Source of the DNA: Zhouia spongiae
GTDB lineage: Bacteria; Bacteroidota; Bacteroidia; Flavobacteriales; Flavobacteriaceae
Direction: 5' to 3'
DNA: 64,000 nucleotides
NCBI RefSeq assembly: GCF_022760175.1
Contig: NZ_CP094326.1
Span: 558,001-622,000 of the forward strand
Part shown: in pieces, positions 17,963-26,518 of the stretch
Layout: every line of letters starts with the position of its first letter
How positions within the stretch are numbered: the first letter of the stretch is position 1
Translations under genes and position numbers: made by a program
Notes under the pieces: generated by a model
What the model was told of the DNA's origin: nothing
What the model saw: only the letters and a program-made list of their open reading frames with translations
Databases searched by the model: none

Positions 17963-18487
17963 ATGCGTTGGACGGTATTTATTGTTGTTTTTTCTATTCC
18001 CCTAATGGTTGCATCTCAAAGCCTGAAAGAACTTGATAAGAAGAATGGCTTTAGAGATATAGAGCTGGGCAGTAAAATGAAGAAGCATAAATGTATGCAA
18101 AAAATGACGCCGGAATACCTTAAAGAAAATAAGCTGATCCGTGACTGGGATTATTACAATACCCTTTGTGACCATAAAACCATCAATGGCCAGCCTATCG
18201 AATTATTACTTATTAACACTTCGGACCAGAAAATTGCCGAAATAGCCATTAAGTGCAAATCTGATCGAAGTATCATTAAAACCTTAAGTGACCTCTATGG
18301 AGAACCTACATATTTTACCCCGGACCAGAACCTTTACTATTGGCGCAGCGAGGAAATAGAACTTAGGGTCTTCTTCGATAATGGCGGTATGACCGTTAAT
18401 TACAAAAGTTACGGATTAAGTCTTCAACGAGATAAGATAAAAGCTAAAGAAAAAGCCAGAAAGGCCGAAGAACAATTTAAACTTTAA
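17963..18487 (+). CDS. Secreted hypothetical protein
   Basis: 174 residues from the ATG at 17963; a TTG 12 bp upstream is also in frame. The signal peptide (WTVFIVVFSIPLMVASQS) predicts export. The mature part has one likely globular domain (GFRDIELGSKMKKHKC, LYGEPTYFTPDQNLYYWRSEEIELRVFF) and a charged helical tail rich in Lys/Glu (about 155-174). The pattern resembles small flavobacterial proteins whose domain compares a calculated property of a substrate, but I recognise no named family. Monocistronic, with its own terminator at 18526. Confidence 0.65.
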   Translation: MRWTVFIVVFSIPLMVASQSLKELDKKNGFRDIELGSKMKKHKCMQKMTPEYLKENKLIRDWDYYNTLCDHKTINGQPIELLLINTSDQKIAEIAIKCKSDRSIIKTLSDLYGEPTYFTPDQNLYYWRSEEIELRVFFDNGGMTVNYKSYGLSLQRDKIKAKEKARKAEEQFKL

Positions 18488-18525
18488 TCCAATAGTGACG
18501 AAAACATATAACCGGATTGGGACAT

Positions 18526-18556
18526 AAAAAAAGCATCTTGAATAAGATGCCTTTTT
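18526..18556 (+). terminator. Terminator after the secreted hypothetical gene
   Basis: AAAAAGCATCTT, loop GAAT, AAGATGCCTTTTT: a strong stem with a T run, usable on both strands. Confidence 0.75.
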
Positions 18557-18658
18557 CACAGTTCAGATAAGGTAGGGTACTTACCGAACGTTAATCTAAA
18601 ACTTAACCCAAACCTGTTTTTTCATAATGCCCTCCACAAATTTACCTCTCATTTGAAT

Positions 18659-18691
18659 ACGAATAAATACCCATATCTGGGTATTTTTCGT
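18659..18691 (+). promoter_or_regulatory. Long imperfect palindrome upstream of the response regulator
   Basis: AAATACCCA, loop TATC, TGGGTATTT makes a 9-bp stem. It extends by five pairs (ACGAA/TTCGT) past one bulged T, giving 14 pairs. It sits about 130 bp before the response-regulator start, in an otherwise featureless 264-bp gap (18557-18820). It may be an operator, an RNA leader hairpin or a stray terminator; the T run after it is short. Confidence 0.4.
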
Positions 18692-18820
18692 AAAAATACT
18701 TTTATAAAACCTCAAAAATCACAACCTTTAAGCTGCAAAAACAAACCTATATTAGACAGTTATATAATTTCTGTTTAATCTAAAAAAAATTAAAAGTACT
18801 ACCTAAGCGCCCCCTTATCT

Positions 18821-19420
18821 ATGAAAAGAAAAGTATTGATAATTGAAGATGAAGCGGTAACAGCTAATATACTTAAAGGCTTTCTTCAACAGCATCATTA
18901 TGATGCCTATGTAGCTACATGCCCTGAGCTGGCCAGAACGCTGCTCGGCAGACACCGGTTCGATGTAGTAATAAGTGATATCAATCTGGGAAAAGGTATC
19001 AATGGAATTGATTTTGTAAAACAACTCATCAAGGGTATAATCCCGGTAGTTTTCTTAACTTCTTATTCTGACTCTGAAACTCTGAAAAAAGCCGAATTAT
19101 CTCAACCCTACGCTTACCTTACAAAACCCTTTAATGACGATCAACTATTACTAACCCTGAACATGGCCATCGTTAATTCTAAAAAAAGGTTTATCCATTA
19201 CCAAAATAACACCATCAACAAGCATCGTGTTGAATTAACCAACAGAGAGATTGAAATCGTACGGCTAATAGCTCAGGGTGACACTACTGATAAAATAGCC
19301 AACACACTACATATAAGTCCGCAAACAGTTGGCACGCACCGTAAAAACATCATGTATAAGACCAATGCCAACAATGTCATAGAACTGGTATCGCTGGCTG
19401 TTGAAATGAATTGGATTTAA
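18821..19420 (+). CDS. NarL/LuxR-type response regulator (orphan)
   Basis: 199 residues. The receiver domain (1-120) has acidic pocket E9-D10, phospho-acceptor Asp53 (VVISDINLG), the switch LTSYSD and the conserved Lys in LTKPF. The C-terminal LuxR-type helix-turn-helix spans about 135-195 (LTNREIEIVRLIAQGDTTDKIANTL, then SPQTVGTHRKNI). It should bind DNA on phosphorylation. No histidine kinase lies within the window's neighbourhood, so it is an orphan here. The Asp-loop residues are complete, so phospho-signalling is likely intact. Confidence 0.92.
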   Translation: MKRKVLIIEDEAVTANILKGFLQQHHYDAYVATCPELARTLLGRHRFDVVISDINLGKGINGIDFVKQLIKGIIPVVFLTSYSDSETLKKAELSQPYAYLTKPFNDDQLLLTLNMAIVNSKKRFIHYQNNTINKHRVELTNREIEIVRLIAQGDTTDKIANTLHISPQTVGTHRKNIMYKTNANNVIELVSLAVEMNWI

Positions 19421-19485
19421 GAGATTAAACAACGATGGGAATATCTCTATTAAACAGCATTATAAGAATCTAAAGACATCTCCGG

Positions 19486-19518
19486 AAAAGCATCTAAAAA
19501 GGTTTGAAATGCTTTTTT
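19486..19518 (+). terminator. Terminator after the response regulator
   Basis: AAAAGCAT/ATGCTTTT stem with a 15-base loop and a T run. From here to 19797 I see no gene or clear structure. Confidence 0.5.
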
Positions 19519-19797
19519 AGATATTACAGTCTTACTCCCTTATTAACAAGAAGATGCCGATTTAGGACAAACATTGGCAGGGCAAAGTATTCAAAAACGA
19601 AGAAAAAATTCCGGAGAGATTAAAATTCCCAATGAAGTTAACAACTCTTACAACGGTGGGCGCCGCTGAATCGTTCGTGTAGATGCTCCAACCGCAGGAA
19701 TTTATACAAAACGTTCGCGGGATACTTCGAAAAAGCAGATCTTCAGTTCGTTTCTGTCCAGATTTTTATTTATCAGAATCCGGAACCGGATAGTAGT

Positions 19798-19971
19798 AAA
19801 CTACCTCGGGGTAAGCAACGAGGCATTAAAAGGAAAACCTAAAAAACATTTCGATGCAAGCCCTGTAAAATTCCGTCAGGACTATTTCACAAGGGCAAGT
19901 TCAATGAAATTCCTTTAGGAACATTTCACAAAGACAAGCGGCGGAGCATATAAATATCGATGATCGAGTAA
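19798..19971 (+). repeat. CAAG-junction structured repeat, copy 2
   Basis: Same start (AAACTACCTCGGGGTAAGC) and end (ATCGATGATCGAGTAA) as copy 1, but without the AAAAGGTC hairpin block. A first hairpin CCTCG/CGAGG lies at 19804-19822. CAAG linkers at 19857, 19896 and 19935 separate hairpin 1 (19861-19895) and hairpin 2 (19900-19934). The outer arm pairs less well here. It occupies the 760-bp gap between the convergent response regulator and S15 peptidase genes. Confidence 0.85.
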
Positions 19972-19988
19972 AAGAAGTTTCGGATAAC

Positions 19989-20016
19989 AAAAAATAGGCC
20001 GAAGCCTATTTTTTTT
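19989..20016. terminator. Bidirectional terminator
   Basis: AAAATAGGC, loop CGAA, GCCTATTTT followed by four more T. It lies between the structured repeat and the S15 peptidase stop and could end transcripts from either side. Confidence 0.65.
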
Positions 20017-20179
20017 AACCCCAAATCACTTTATAATGAGCATCAACCAACTCATCATCCTAGTATGTGACAATCTAAAAGTAAGATTTTTTTTAACAAC
20101 ACAGAAGATTACTATGTTAAAATATGATGTTTTTGCTTAATATTAACATTTCTAATTTCACTCATACACAGTAATTCGC

Positions 20180-22021
20180 TTACTTATTCATTGCTTTTCT
20201 ATACTGCCTTACACCGCCCACAACAGGTAGTACAAGCGATGTTCCGTTCATATCTATCGTAAGTTCAGTTCCTGATTCAGGCCATAGCGTAAACTCCTTA
20301 TCGGTCGAAAAGATCATTAAACCTATTTGTTGTCCTTTAGCTATAAGCTGATCATCCGGTTGTAAAGTAAACTTTACCTCATAAAATTTTCCGGGCTTTA
20401 ACGGCGAACTTTTCGTTAGTGACTTATAGTTCTGTGGATCTGCCCATCCCCTCGTAATGATATTATCGGTAATCTTGGTTCCATCTCCTTCATTCCAAGG
20501 TAACGAAACCAACCAAACAGACAAATTTGCCGCTGGTTTACTACTGGCAAGTTTAACAGTAATTTCCGGAATACCGGAAATATGCACATCTTCTTTCAAT
20601 GTCTCAGAAACATATAGCAACCTATGATCTGATGCTTCTGCCTTAGCCAGATCAGATCCTGAGAAGGCATGATCATCAACAAGTTTATTATTTCCGGCTT
20701 TCTTGTTACGGGTTATGCTTAAGCTTCCTGATCCGGTACCATCACCGGAAACATACAAAGTTACAGGTTCTGCATCCGGATTAGGGTATGCTACATACGG
20801 TGTAGGTTTCAAACGTTCATCATTTTCCCGTACGATCCACGCTTCGGGCTCTTTCAAAACTCCATTCTCGATACCGTGTAAATACCTGGTAAACCACTTG
20901 TTCATCATCGGGAAAGGAGGAGGTCCGCCGTGTCCGTTCTGATGATAATAAATCTTAACGGGCAGTCCTTTTTCTTTTGCAGCCTTAAAAATTCTATAAC
21001 TATGTTCCGGCATTACATTCCAGTCATTAAAACCATGCGACATAAATAATGCTGCCTTAAAGGGTCCCATCTCATTCAGATAATCCCTTCCGGCCCAGAA
21101 ATCATTATAATCGCCCGTAACTCTGTCTTGCCCGTTCTTCATTTCAGTATCCCGCACAGTCTTATCGGCATAGTCCCTTTTTGATTCATCCCCGCTATGG
21201 ATAAAATCATAAAGCACATCTATGTCTTCTCCTAAATATCCTCCCGGCGAACGTACCAAACCATGGGAACGGTAATAATGATAGTAAGAAGTATTCGGTG
21301 CTACAGGAATAATTGCTTCCAGTCCGTCTACTCCTGTCGTTGCTGCTGCAATCGGCAGTGTACCATTATAGGAAGTTCCTGTCATCCCTACTTTACCTGT
21401 AGACCAGTACGCGACGACTTTCTCTGTTCCATAAGGACTTGTATATCCATCTGCACGGCCATTTAGCCAGTCTATGACCGCTTTAGGGGCCAACGATTCA
21501 TTATTGCCTCCTACGGTAGGAGATCCCTGAGAAAGCCCGGTTCCCGGAGAGGAAGAGTGTACCACCACATATCCTCTGGGAACCCAAAGGTTGATCTGTG
21601 AGTTTGAAATAATCGGGCGCTTCCCTCTTCGTTGTACCACCGGGTGGTCGTGTGGCTTGGGTGTCGCTCCCAATTCGTGCTTTACATCCCAGAAAAATCT
21701 TTTATCGTTTGATGCAACTCCCGCAAAATAGGGACTCGTAATATACACTACCGGTAATTTTAAGCCTGCCGTTTCAGTTTGAGGCGGCCTCGTAACATCT
21801 ACGTGCATTCTGTCTAATTTTCCGTCACCATCGGTGTCAAATTCAGTTTCCACCCACAAGTCGTGTCTTATCCATGTTCCCGGATCGTTAAATGCTTCCA
21901 CTATCTGGGCTTCCCCATCTTTAAAAACGGGAACCGCACTTTTAACCTCTTTTTGTGCATATCCAACACAAACCATCGTTAACAAGGATAGCTGAATAAT
22001 TGTTAAATACCTTTTCTTCAT
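20180..22021 (-). CDS. Secreted S15-family X-Pro dipeptidyl-peptidase/CocE-like hydrolase
   Basis: 613 residues. The signal peptide ends near MVCVGYAQ. The alpha/beta-hydrolase part shows the nucleophile elbow GMTGTSYNG (Ser), an Asp in HGFNDWNVMP and a His in HQNGHGG, i.e. the full triad. The C-terminal PepX jelly-roll domain (about 400-600) contains ISGIPEITVKLASS and the GQQIGLMIFST region. S15 enzymes release X-Pro dipeptides or hydrolyse esters/amides. It is the second gene of an operon with the formylglycine-enzyme-like lipoprotein, 19 bp after it. Exact substrate unknown. Confidence 0.88.
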   Translation of the reverse strand: MKKRYLTIIQLSLLTMVCVGYAQKEVKSAVPVFKDGEAQIVEAFNDPGTWIRHDLWVETEFDTDGDGKLDRMHVDVTRPPQTETAGLKLPVVYITSPYFAGVASNDKRFFWDVKHELGATPKPHDHPVVQRRGKRPIISNSQINLWVPRGYVVVHSSSPGTGLSQGSPTVGGNNESLAPKAVIDWLNGRADGYTSPYGTEKVVAYWSTGKVGMTGTSYNGTLPIAAATTGVDGLEAIIPVAPNTSYYHYYRSHGLVRSPGGYLGEDIDVLYDFIHSGDESKRDYADKTVRDTEMKNGQDRVTGDYNDFWAGRDYLNEMGPFKAALFMSHGFNDWNVMPEHSYRIFKAAKEKGLPVKIYYHQNGHGGPPPFPMMNKWFTRYLHGIENGVLKEPEAWIVRENDERLKPTPYVAYPNPDAEPVTLYVSGDGTGSGSLSITRNKKAGNNKLVDDHAFSGSDLAKAEASDHRLLYVSETLKEDVHISGIPEITVKLASSKPAANLSVWLVSLPWNEGDGTKITDNIITRGWADPQNYKSLTKSSPLKPGKFYEVKFTLQPDDQLIAKGQQIGLMIFSTDKEFTLWPESGTELTIDMNGTSLVLPVVGGVRQYRKAMNK

Positions 22022-22040
22022 ATATTATCAGTTTAATAGT

Positions 22041-23144
22041 CTATTTGAGCATTTCGGGGGTAGCAACAGTTCTAAAGCCAAGATGCTCCATCCCTGAGTC
22101 TATAGTACTCGCCATACGGGCACTATTGCGGTAACTGGCGCAGTAGGATTCGTTACACAAAAACGATCCCCCTTTGATTACCTTTTCCCTTGCATAAGGA
22201 TTTCTGGGGTTATACGCATGTGCTGCGCCCCCGGGGTTGGCGACTTCGCCCGTAACGATCAGTTCATTATAGTAATTCACATTATACCAGTCTTGTGTCC
22301 ATTCCCATACATTTCCCGCCATATCGTATAGTCCAAATGCATTGGGCGAAAAGCTCTTTACCGGAGCCAGTCTGTCGAAGCCATCTTCACTCGTATTTGT
22401 TTTAGGAAATTCTCCTTGCCATGTATTAGCTTCTGTCTTTAACTTCTCTTCATCCTTACCCCAGCTATACTTACTGTTCAGTTGCCCTCCTTTGGCAGCA
22501 TACTCCCATTCTGCTTCCGTTGGCAAGCGCCTTCCAGCCCATTTACAATAAGCCAATGCGTCTTCGTAGGCGATATGTACAACCGGGTAATTATCTTTAC
22601 CCTCTATTGAGCTTCCTGCACCTCTAGGATGGCGCCAATCAGCTCCGACTTTCCACTCCCACCACTGATAAAAATCATCCATATTTCTCACGGTATATGT
22701 TGTTCCTTTAAACAGCAAAGAACCGGGGCGTAACATTGAATCATGTGGTTTGGGAGTCCCGGGTGGCAATTGTTCTTTCATTTCTTCCCAGTCAATTTCT
22801 CTTTCTGCTATTGTCAGGTAACCTGTTGCTTCAACAAATTTTTTAAACTGTGCGTTTGTTACTTCATTTATATCGATAAAAAAACCGTCTACATGTACCG
22901 GATGAGCCGGCTTTTCGTGTTGGAGTGCCAGATTATCGCTGTCATATGCTCCCTGTGTAAAGGAACCCCCGGGAACCCATACCATACCTGCCGGAGGTGT
23001 TCCAACCTCTTTCTCCCGAACACTAACTCCCTTGTTTTCAGTAGTTTTTTCAATTGTTTTTTTAACCTCTCCACCCTTATTTTCTTTGCAAGCAAATAGG
23101 GTCAATAAAGAAATTGTAAGAAAAAGCCTCTTCATTATTTTCAC
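22041..23144 (-). CDS. Lipoprotein with formylglycine-generating-enzyme (SUMF1) domain
   Basis: 367 residues; lipoprotein signal with Cys19 (LLTLFACKEN), then a linker and an FGE-sulfatase domain from about 50 (GMVWVPGGSFTQGAYD, FFIDINEVTNAQFKKF, RRLPTEAEWEYAAKGG, MAGNVWEWTQDWY). The C-terminus has KGGSFLCNESYCASYRNSAR with Cys330 and Cys335, equivalent to the copper-binding active-site pair of aerobic FGEs, so it may truly oxidise cysteine in sulfatases. No sulfatase gene lies nearby; it leads the operon with the S15 peptidase. Many lipoprotein SUMF1 proteins serve other, gliding-related roles, so catalysis is a hypothesis. Confidence 0.85.
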   Translation of the reverse strand: MKIMKRLFLTISLLTLFACKENKGGEVKKTIEKTTENKGVSVREKEVGTPPAGMVWVPGGSFTQGAYDSDNLALQHEKPAHPVHVDGFFIDINEVTNAQFKKFVEATGYLTIAEREIDWEEMKEQLPPGTPKPHDSMLRPGSLLFKGTTYTVRNMDDFYQWWEWKVGADWRHPRGAGSSIEGKDNYPVVHIAYEDALAYCKWAGRRLPTEAEWEYAAKGGQLNSKYSWGKDEEKLKTEANTWQGEFPKTNTSEDGFDRLAPVKSFSPNAFGLYDMAGNVWEWTQDWYNVNYYNELIVTGEVANPGGAAHAYNPRNPYAREKVIKGGSFLCNESYCASYRNSARMASTIDSGMEHLGFRTVATPEMLK

Positions 23145-23283
23145 TTATAACGTTATTTCATGGCAAAATAATTAAAATGTACCAACAATCATTACCGATA
23201 TGGTAATAATGCCTTAATTTCTTGACTTGTAAGAATTTTATGCTTATATTCTGAGCAAAGGAAGTTTAATTAAAATCGGATCA

Positions 23284-23475
23284 ATGAAACTGATAGATGT
23301 AAAACGCAGAACCAGATTAGAAAAAAGGTACACCAAGAAAATGGGAAACTTTACCACCCGGGTGACCTATATCAGAAAGCACATATTGGGGTTTCCGATC
23401 AAAACTTTACACAAATACCGCGAAACCTATTATGGTAAAGTGAAAGACTGCGAAGATTGCATTTTAGCAAAATAA
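23284..23475 (+). CDS. Small basic protein with C-terminal CxxC
   Basis: 63 residues, strongly basic (KRRTRLEKRYTKKMG, YIRKHILGFPIKTLHKY) and ending KVKDCEDCILAK with a CxxC pair that might bind metal. No named family. It has a canonical start, its own terminator at once after the stop, and about 140 bp to the divergent lipoprotein gene, so it is likely a real monocistronic gene. Confidence 0.6.
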   Translation: MKLIDVKRRTRLEKRYTKKMGNFTTRVTYIRKHILGFPIKTLHKYRETYYGKVKDCEDCILAK

Positions 23476-23501
23476 AAAAAGCGCCAATTGGCGCTTTTTT
23501 T
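23474..23501. terminator. Bidirectional terminator (perfect palindrome)
   Basis: GCGCCAATTGGCGC (23481-23494), flanked by A7 and T7, between the convergent small genes. Confidence 0.85.
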
Positions 23502-23521
23502 ATATCAAAGTATTCCGGTTG

Positions 23522-23713
23522 TTAGTTATTATTATCAACCTCTTCTTTTACTTCTTCAATAGCATCTCCGGCTTCGTCTGCCGCTTCTTCTACAGCATCA
23601 CCAACCTCATCGATGGCCTCTTCAACCTTTTCTTTGTTAGATTTTTCTTTGCAGCTTACAGTAACAACTGAAAGTCCCATTAACAATACTAATCCTAATA
23701 AAATCTTTTTCAT
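23522..23713 (-). CDS. Small acidic coiled-coil lipoprotein
   Basis: 63 residues: signal with lipobox VVTVSC (Cys21), then an acidic heptad-like helix of repeated EAxDEVGDAVEEA units. It resembles Lpp-like or YtxH-like surface lipoproteins of low complexity. Function unknown. It has no close same-strand partner: fabD ends 73 bp upstream of its start. Confidence 0.65.
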   Translation of the reverse strand: MKKILLGLVLLMGLSVVTVSCKEKSNKEKVEEAIDEVGDAVEEAADEAGDAIEEVKEEVDNNN

Positions 23714-23786
23714 TTTTGATGTTTTTATTTAGTTCGTCTATTTTAATATACGAATTTCGTTTAAAAATAGTTCACCAACTTAAAAA

Positions 23787-24668
23787 TTACATCCCGGCTG
23801 AAGCCACTTCGGCACCTCTGTCTATTTTCTTAACCAAGCCTTGTAATACCTTACCCGGCCCTACTTCTGTAAACAATGTAGCACCGTCAGCCATCATTTG
23901 CTGTACGCTCTGAGTCCATTTTACCGGAGCTGTTAGCTGGGCTATCAGGTTTTCTTTTATTTCTTTCGGATCGGTTACTGCCGTTGTTGTAACATTTTGA
24001 TAGATAGGACACTGCGGCTTACTAAAAACAGTTGCCTCAATTGCAGCAGCCAGCTCTTCACGTGCGGGCTCCATTAAAGGTGAATGGAAAGCTCCTCCTA
24101 CCGGTAACACCAAAGCTCTTTTGGCACCTGCTTCTTTCATCTTCTCGCAGGCATCATTAATTGCTTTTACAGTCCCTGAGATCACCAACTGGCTAGGACA
24201 GTTATAATTTGCAGGAACAACAATACCGTCTATTCCCGCACATACTTCTTCCACTACCTCATCTGCCAAACCTAATACTGCAGCCATAGTGCTTGGTGTA
24301 ATCTCACAGGCCTTTTGCATTGCCAATGCCCTTTGTGAGACTAATTTTAACGCATCTTCAAAACTTAAAGTTCCGTTGGCTACCAGTGCTGAAAACTCTC
24401 CTAAAGAATGCCCGGCCACCATATCGGGCTTGAAGGTATCGCCTAAAACCTTGCTTAGAATTACTGAGTGTAAAAATATAGCGGGCTGTGTTACTTTTGT
24501 TTGCTTTAAATCTTCAGCTGTTCCGTTAAACATGATGTCTGTAATAGAAAAACCAAGTATCTCGTTGGCTTTTTCAAACATTCCTTTTGCTAATTCCGAC
24601 TGCTGATATAACTCTTGTCCCATCCCGACAAACTGGGCTCCCTGGCCTGGAAATATGTATGCTTTCAT
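23787..24668 (-). CDS. fabD: Malonyl-CoA-ACP transacylase
   Basis: 293 residues, the normal length. The oxyanion motif FPGQGAQ is near the N-terminus, the nucleophile Ser88 in AGHSLGE and the catalytic His195 in GGAFHSPLM. It loads malonate onto acyl carrier protein for fatty-acid elongation in the cytoplasm. The usual fab cluster is not adjacent here; upstream on the same strand lies a gamma-carbonic anhydrase-like gene, with 91 bp between. Confidence 0.96.
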   Translation of the reverse strand: MKAYIFPGQGAQFVGMGQELYQQSELAKGMFEKANEILGFSITDIMFNGTAEDLKQTKVTQPAIFLHSVILSKVLGDTFKPDMVAGHSLGEFSALVANGTLSFEDALKLVSQRALAMQKACEITPSTMAAVLGLADEVVEEVCAGIDGIVVPANYNCPSQLVISGTVKAINDACEKMKEAGAKRALVLPVGGAFHSPLMEPAREELAAAIEATVFSKPQCPIYQNVTTTAVTDPKEIKENLIAQLTAPVKWTQSVQQMMADGATLFTEVGPGKVLQGLVKKIDRGAEVASAGM

Positions 24669-24759
24669 TTTATTTAGTTTTGTTTGTTTCAGGAAACAAA
24701 AATAAAATTAAATCGTGAAACTACTCTATCCGGAGATATTTATCCCGTGAGTTCAATAT

Positions 24760-25275
24760 TTAATCTTTTTTGTACCACCCTGAATATTTCACATAATTAT
24801 TCGCTATTCGCTGTATTTCTCCTTTGGTAAGATCGGGGCTCACTTCTTTTACTTTCCGCGCGGGTACACCTGCATAAATACTCCCCGATTCTACTATAGT
24901 ATTCTGTGTTACTACTGCTCCTGCCGCTATGATACTGTTACTTTCTACTATGCAATTATCCATAACGATACTTCCCATCCCAATAAGTACATTATCATGT
25001 ATAGTACAGCCATGTACAATGGCATTATGGCCTATGGATACGTTGTTTCCTATATCGGTCGGATGTTTTTGATATGTACAGTGTATAACCGCTCCGTCCT
25101 GTACATTCACCTTATTTCCCATTTTAATATAATGTACATCACCTCTTATCACAGCATTGAACCATATACTGCAATCATTTCCCATTACAACATCTCCTGC
25201 TACAACAGCATTTTCAGCTATATAACAATTTGTTCCCATTTGGGGCTCTTTCCCGTTTATTTTCTTAATGATCAT
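24760..25275 (-). CDS. Gamma-carbonic anhydrase-like (YrdA/PaaY-type) hexapeptide protein
   Basis: 171 residues of left-handed beta-helix hexapeptides. Metal-ligand histidines are visible in the pattern AVIHCTYQKH, then IGHNAIVHGC, as in Cam-like trimers with Zn/Fe between subunits. YrdA/CaiE/PaaY proteins of this size vary from carbonic anhydrase to thioesterase activity, so the reaction is open. It is probably co-oriented with fabD but separated by 91 bp. Confidence 0.88.
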   Translation of the reverse strand: MIIKKINGKEPQMGTNCYIAENAVVAGDVVMGNDCSIWFNAVIRGDVHYIKMGNKVNVQDGAVIHCTYQKHPTDIGNNVSIGHNAIVHGCTIHDNVLIGMGSIVMDNCIVESNSIIAAGAVVTQNTIVESGSIYAGVPARKVKEVSPDLTKGEIQRIANNYVKYSGWYKKD

Positions 25276-25336
25276 TTCTGATATTATTTAGTCTTAATGA
25301 TTTCCAAATATATATAATTAGGAGCGCATGATTTTG

Positions 25337-25344
25337 TAGTTTTG
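25337..25344 (+). promoter_or_regulatory. -7 box before the Nfu-type gene
   Basis: TAGTTTTG matches TAnnTTTG, 11 bp before the first ATG (25356). No convincing -33 box was found. Confidence 0.35.
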
Positions 25345-25355
25345 CATAAAATCAG

Positions 25356-26270
25356 ATGAATATGAGTAAGGTAACGATTCGAATTCAGCCGACCAACAGG
25401 CCGGCCATTGTAAAGTTTGAAGCAAATGTTTTTTTAACTAAACATAAAAACTACGAATTCAAAAATATTGACGAGGCCAAGAATTCTCCCTTAGCCCAGC
25501 AACTCTTTTACCTGCCTTTTACCAAAACGGTATATGTATCCGGTAATTTTGTAGCTATTGAACGATATGATATTGTAGAGTGGGCGGATGTACAGAATGA
25601 AGTAGCAGAACAAATTGAAAACTATTTAAATTCTGGCCAACCTGTTGTAATAGAGGATACGGAAAACAAGAAAGTTCCTGTTTCTGTTTATGCTGAAAAC
25701 ACGCCTAATCCGGCAGTAATGAAATTTGTTGCCAATAAAAAACTGGTGCTGTCTCCATTTGAGTTCAAAAACATCGATGAAGCCAAAGAAGCTCCATTGG
25801 CCACGGCTTTGTTTCATTTCCCATTTGTCAAGGAAGTATTTATCGATGAGAATTATGTTTCTATCAGTAAATACGATATGGCTGAATGGAACGATATTGC
25901 CCAGGAGTTAAGAGAATTTATCAGGATTCATATTGAAGAGGGTAAAGATGTTGTTTCTGAAGCTCTTTCCATAAAAAGTCAAAAAGAAAACAAATCTGCA
26001 TCTGTTGCTAATGAAACCACAGCGCTGGACGACACCTCTCAACAGATCGTTGATATATTGGAAGAATATGTAAAACCTGCTGTTGCCAGCGATGGCGGAA
26101 ATATTGTTTTTAAATCTTATGACGATAAAACAAAAACGGTAAGTGTTATTCTTCAGGGTGCTTGCAGCGGTTGTCCGTCTTCTACCTTTACCTTAAAAAA
26201 TGGAATAGAAACCATGTTAAAAAACATGATGCACGATAAGGTAAATGAGGTGGTTGCCATTAACGGCTAG
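25356..26270 (+). CDS. NifU/Nfu-like Fe-S scaffold with duplicated Nfu_N domain
   Basis: 304 residues. Two tandem Nfu N-terminal domains: residues about 4-90 (PTNRPAIVKFEANVFL, NIDEAKNSPLAQQLFYLPF) and about 110-195 (TPNPAVMKFVANKKLV, NIDEAKEAPLATALFHFPF). After a linker comes the NifU C-terminal domain with Cys270-x-x-Cys273 (GACSGCPSS). Nfu proteins carry a [4Fe-4S] cluster on the CxxC of a dimer and deliver it to target enzymes. The doubled N domain is typical of the Bacteroidota form. ATG at 25362 (MSKV) is an alternative start. Confidence 0.88.
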   Translation: MNMSKVTIRIQPTNRPAIVKFEANVFLTKHKNYEFKNIDEAKNSPLAQQLFYLPFTKTVYVSGNFVAIERYDIVEWADVQNEVAEQIENYLNSGQPVVIEDTENKKVPVSVYAENTPNPAVMKFVANKKLVLSPFEFKNIDEAKEAPLATALFHFPFVKEVFIDENYVSISKYDMAEWNDIAQELREFIRIHIEEGKDVVSEALSIKSQKENKSASVANETTALDDTSQQIVDILEEYVKPAVASDGGNIVFKSYDDKTKTVSVILQGACSGCPSSTFTLKNGIETMLKNMMHDKVNEVVAING

Positions 26271-26301
26271 TCTTTATAACTCTACGGTCGAACAGAAAAA
26301 G

Positions 26302-26510
26302 AAAAAGGGGCTGTCTCAAAAATTTTATGTGGTGTTAGTTCGAGCATTACTAAAGTGAACATATTTTTACGGAAAGGCATAGGCGTGGCTATCGGGAACT
26401 GAACACTACGGTTGGTTACCAACAAGATTTCAACTATAGTTTATCCTGAGCGGTAACCAAAGGACTCAACCTGATAATATGTAATTTACTTTGGGGGACA
26501 GCCCCTCTTT
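26302..26510. repeat. Inverted-repeat-bounded intergenic element (MITE- or terminator-like)
   Basis: AAAAAGGGGCTGTCTCAAA at the left and the complement of AAAAGAGGGGCTGTCCCCCAAA at the right (26491-26510) are inverted repeats, about 180 bp apart. Together they fill nearly the whole gap between the convergent nfu-type and phosphate permease genes. The ends, with A/T runs, could also act as terminators for both genes. An inner pair GGTTACC/GGTAACC (about 26414 and 26452) adds a second fold. Only one copy occurs in this window and no transposase. Confidence 0.55.
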
Positions 26511-26518
26511 TATTGTCG

